This document shows, piece by piece, positions 4,606 through 6,363 of a DNA stretch of 6,363 nucleotides. The position numbers were made by a program, and so were the translations under genes. Position 1 is the stretch's first letter. Every line of letters starts with the position of its first letter. This stretch comes from Candidatus Bipolaricaulota bacterium (GTDB taxonomy: Bacteria; Bipolaricaulota; Bipolaricaulia; RBG-16-55-9), in NCBI GenBank assembly GCA_027021605.1, contig JALUUA010000291.1, positions 1 to 6,363 on the forward strand, read 5' to 3'. The notes beneath the pieces are model-generated. The model was not told the origin of the DNA. It did not search any database and saw nothing but the letters and a program-made list of their open reading frames with translations.

Positions 4606-5034
4606 CTACGTCCCGCGCAGGATCTTCTCCGTGTCCTCCTTGTGGCGGGTCTCCTCGCTGATGATCTCCTGCAGGTCGTTGGCCAGGCCGTAGTCGCCGT
4701 AGGCTTCCGCCTGCTTCATCCGCTCGACGTAGCGCTGGATGGTCTCCGTCTCGGCCCGCAGGACGTTCTGGAGCATCTCCTTGGCGTCCCGGGCGGGCGG
4801 GACGGGCTCCGGCTGCGTGGTCGGCGTCCCCCCCAACGCCGTGACCTTGTCCGCCAGGAACTGCGCGTGCCGCAGCTCCTCCGGGACCTCCTTGAGGAAG
4901 AACTCCTTCAGCTCCTCGCGGTGGATGCCGCTTACGGTCGCCGCGTAGGTGATGTACATCATGACCGCCTGGTACTCGTTCGCCAGGTCGACGTTGAGTC
5001 CCTCGATCAGCTGTTCCTTCGTTACCTCGGCCAT
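4606..5034 (-). CDS. Ferritin-like di-iron protein (bacterioferritin/ferritin family)
   Basis: A 142-residue, four-helix-bundle protein. Its di-iron ligand set can be read off in the bacterioferritin pattern: Glu20 (ANEYQA), Glu53 and His56 (EELRH), a central Glu at about 95 (RAETET), and Glu128 with His131 (EETRH). Such proteins oxidise and store ferrous iron or detoxify peroxide in the cytoplasm. It is shorter than true bacterioferritin (about 155-160) and no haem-ligand Met at the usual place is obvious to me, so storage versus a rubrerythrin-like peroxidase role without rubredoxin domain stays open. The linker between helices 2 and 3 is Pro/Thr-rich (GGTPTTQPEPVPPA). The frame could run further upstream, but ATG at 5032-5034 has AAGGGAGG (5041-5048) 6 nt before it, and the family homology begins there. 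It has its own promoter and converges on tyrA. Confidence 0.9.
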   Translation of the reverse strand: MAEVTKEQLIEGLNVDLANEYQAVMMYITYAATVSGIHREELKEFFLKEVPEELRHAQFLADKVTALGGTPTTQPEPVPPARDAKEMLQNVLRAETETIQRYVERMKQAEAYGDYGLANDLQEIISEETRHKEDTEKILRGT

Positions 5035-5099
5035 CGGTTGCCTCCCTTCCCCCTTTCTTCCGTCCCGAGTGCGCGATTCCGTCGATTGCTCGTCGCCGT

Positions 5100-5129
5100 A
5101 TTGTAGAGAACGAGGGGGAACGGGCGCAA
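5100..5129 (-). promoter_or_regulatory. Promoter of the ferritin-like gene
   Basis: On the minus strand TACAAT (5100-5105) matches five of six -10 bases, with TTGCGC (5124-5129) as a poorer -35 at 18 nt spacing. It sits in the 107-nt gap after pyrC, giving a leader of about 60 nt. No clear Fur-type box was seen. Confidence 0.5.
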
Positions 5130-5141
5130 TTCCGGGAGCGG

Positions 5142-6347
5142 TCACGGTTCCCGGCAAAACGCCTCCCGGCCGCCTACGAACGTGCGGACCGGCCAGCCTA
5201 CGAGTTGCATCCCCTCGTAGGGCGACCAGCCGCACTTCGTCTCCAACCTCCCGCGCTCGATGCGGGCGACCCGGTGGGGGTCCACCAGGACGAGGTCCGC
5301 GCGGAGGCCCTCCCGGATGCGGCCCCTGTCCCCAAGGCTAAAGCGCTCCGCGGGGGTTCGGGAGAAGACCTCCACCAGGCGCGCGAGGGGGAGCCGCCCG
5401 CGATGGACGGCGTCCAACAGAAGGGGAAGGGTTGTCTCCACGCCCGGGAGCCCGAAGGGGGCCTTCTCGTAGGGGCGGGCCTTCTCCTCGAGGGTGTGCG
5501 GGGCATGGTCGCTCGCCACGATGTCGATCGCGCCCTCGGCGAGGGCCTCCCACAGGAACTCCCGATCCTCGGGGGAGGCCAGGGGCGGGTTCACCTTGAG
5601 CAGCGTCCCCCTCTCCCTCGCGTCCCGTTCCGTGAAGTAGAGGTAGTGGGGGCACGTCTCGAGGGTGACGTCCACGCCGTCGCGCTTCGCCTCCTGGGCG
5701 AGCCGAACCCCCTCCCGCGTGCGCAGGTGACACAGATGCAGCCGGGCCCCCGTGGTGACGGCCAGGTCGAGCGCGATCTCCACGTCCTCGGCCTCCGGGT
5801 GGCCCAACCGCTGGCAGTGGACCGCCAGCACCTTCCCCGTCTCGGCCACCCGCCGGAAGGCTTCCCGCTGCAGGGAGCGGCGGGCGATGACGAGCCCCCC
5901 CGTCGTCTCGCCCATGTAGAGCTTAAACCCCACCACCCGCGGCTCGCGGGCCAACTCCCCCACCCTCCTGAGGTTGTCGGGCGTGATCCCCGCAAAGAGC
6001 CCGAAGTCCACGGGGGATCGTTCGGCTTTCTCTCGCTTAGCCTTTAAAGCTTGAGGGGTCACGGCGGGAGGGTCGTTGTTCGGCATGTCGAGCACGGTGG
6101 TGACCCCGCCCGCGACCGCCGCCCGGCCTCCCGTTTCCCACGTCTCCTTGTGGGCCTCGCGGAAATCCCGAAAGTGGACGTGGGCGTCGACCATCCCTGG
6201 GAGCACCACCCAGCCCTCGGCCTTGAGGATCTCGCCCTCGACGTCCAAGTCGGGGCCGATGCGCTGGATGCCCTCTTCATCGAACGCCAGATCGAGCCTT
6301 TGGAGTTCGCCCTCGAAGAGGACCCGACCGCCCCATAAGACCTTCAT
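5142..6347 (-). CDS. pyrC: Dihydroorotase (pyrimidine synthesis)
   Basis: A 401-residue amidohydrolase that reversibly closes carbamoyl-aspartate to dihydroorotate, third step of UMP synthesis. Expected zinc ligands are present: DAHVHFRD (54-61, His56 and His58), GFKLYMGET (140-148) with the lysine that is carboxylated (Lys142), AVHCQ (His177), HLCH (His207) and ASDHAPH (Asp280). Also seen are MPNNDPP (88-94), ETCPHYL (230-236), and PGVETTLPLLL (311-321). The KLY.(N/G)ET segment and its lysine resemble the dihydroorotase domain of animal CAD and some archaeal enzymes more than the Bacillus/Aquifex class, which uses Asp there. Related hydantoinases and allantoinases share the fold, but HFRD plus PNNDPP favours dihydroorotase. 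Length is usual. The ATG at 6345 has only AAGG about 12 nt upstream, and the window ends there, so the promoter and partners are not visible. Confidence 0.92.
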   Translation of the reverse strand: MKVLWGGRVLFEGELQRLDLAFDEEGIQRIGPDLDVEGEILKAEGWVVLPGMVDAHVHFRDFREAHKETWETGGRAAVAGGVTTVLDMPNNDPPAVTPQALKAKREKAERSPVDFGLFAGITPDNLRRVGELAREPRVVGFKLYMGETTGGLVIARRSLQREAFRRVAETGKVLAVHCQRLGHPEAEDVEIALDLAVTTGARLHLCHLRTREGVRLAQEAKRDGVDVTLETCPHYLYFTERDARERGTLLKVNPPLASPEDREFLWEALAEGAIDIVASDHAPHTLEEKARPYEKAPFGLPGVETTLPLLLDAVHRGRLPLARLVEVFSRTPAERFSLGDRGRIREGLRADLVLVDPHRVARIERGRLETKCGWSPYEGMQLVGWPVRTFVGGREAFCREP

Positions 6348-6363
6348 CGTTCGTGTCAGCCTT

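Noticed and set aside
5035..5235. Upstream in-frame extension of the ferritin-like protein
   Set aside because: It would overlap pyrC and the promoter, has no ferritin homology, and the ATG at 5034 has an ideal ribosome binding site.
1..6363. CRISPR arrays, tRNA or rRNA genes, insertion sequences
   Set aside because: None seen: no regularly spaced repeats, no cloverleaf with TTCGA loop, and no transposase or terminal repeats.

Overview
The window is GC-rich bacterial DNA, judged by eye. It holds five clear genes, one partial gene at the left edge, and a regulatory leader of about 440 nt between the divergent genes. The organism cannot be fixed from 6.4 kb. The proline dehydrogenase tail is of the stand-alone type known from Thermus and relatives. 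The long coiled-coil protein, with a signal peptide and a C-terminal hydrophobic helix, recalls the outer-membrane spacer proteins (Omp-alpha) of deep-branching thermophiles such as Thermotoga. A deep-branching, possibly thermophilic, two-membrane bacterium is the best guess (inference only).

Layout. (1) Positions 2-262, plus strand: C-terminal end of proline dehydrogenase. It faces (2) 529-1929, minus strand: a 466-residue exported coiled-coil protein. Between them is a strong hairpin whose T-run serves the minus-strand gene. (3) About 1930-2330 is a divergent control region with a perfect 9+9 bp palindrome and candidate promoters on each strand. (4) 2330-2491, plus strand: a 53-codon leader peptide. 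It has a strong promoter and ribosome binding site, and Phe, Tyr and Trp make up 9 of residues 26-50. It is followed by about 245 nt of foldable leader RNA. (5) 2739-3725, plus strand: a protein with the DAHP synthase fold in which the PEP-binding and metal-binding residues I can align are all replaced. (6) 3722-4558, plus strand: prephenate dehydrogenase (TyrA), overlapping the previous gene by 4 nt. (7) 4606-5034, minus strand: a ferritin-like di-iron protein with its own promoter. (8) 5142-6347, minus strand: dihydroorotase (PyrC) of the carboxylated-lysine type.

How it fits together. The centre of interest is the operon leader - DAHP-synthase-like protein - tyrA. The leader peptide reads like a Phe/Tyr/Trp sensor. 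The same bases that encode its Phe/Leu codons (2407-2424) are complementary over 12 + 6 bp to the purine-rich ribosome binding region of the first structural gene (2710-2729). This suggests that ribosome stalling at aromatic codons uncovers that start site (translational attenuation), perhaps combined with transcriptional attenuation. The first gene it controls appears to be a catalytically dead DAHP synthase relative kept as an intact reading frame, so a regulatory or scaffold role in aromatic synthesis is plausible. This combination is the candidate undescribed system here. The flanking genes are ordinary metabolism and storage, apart from the unusual coiled-coil envelope protein.
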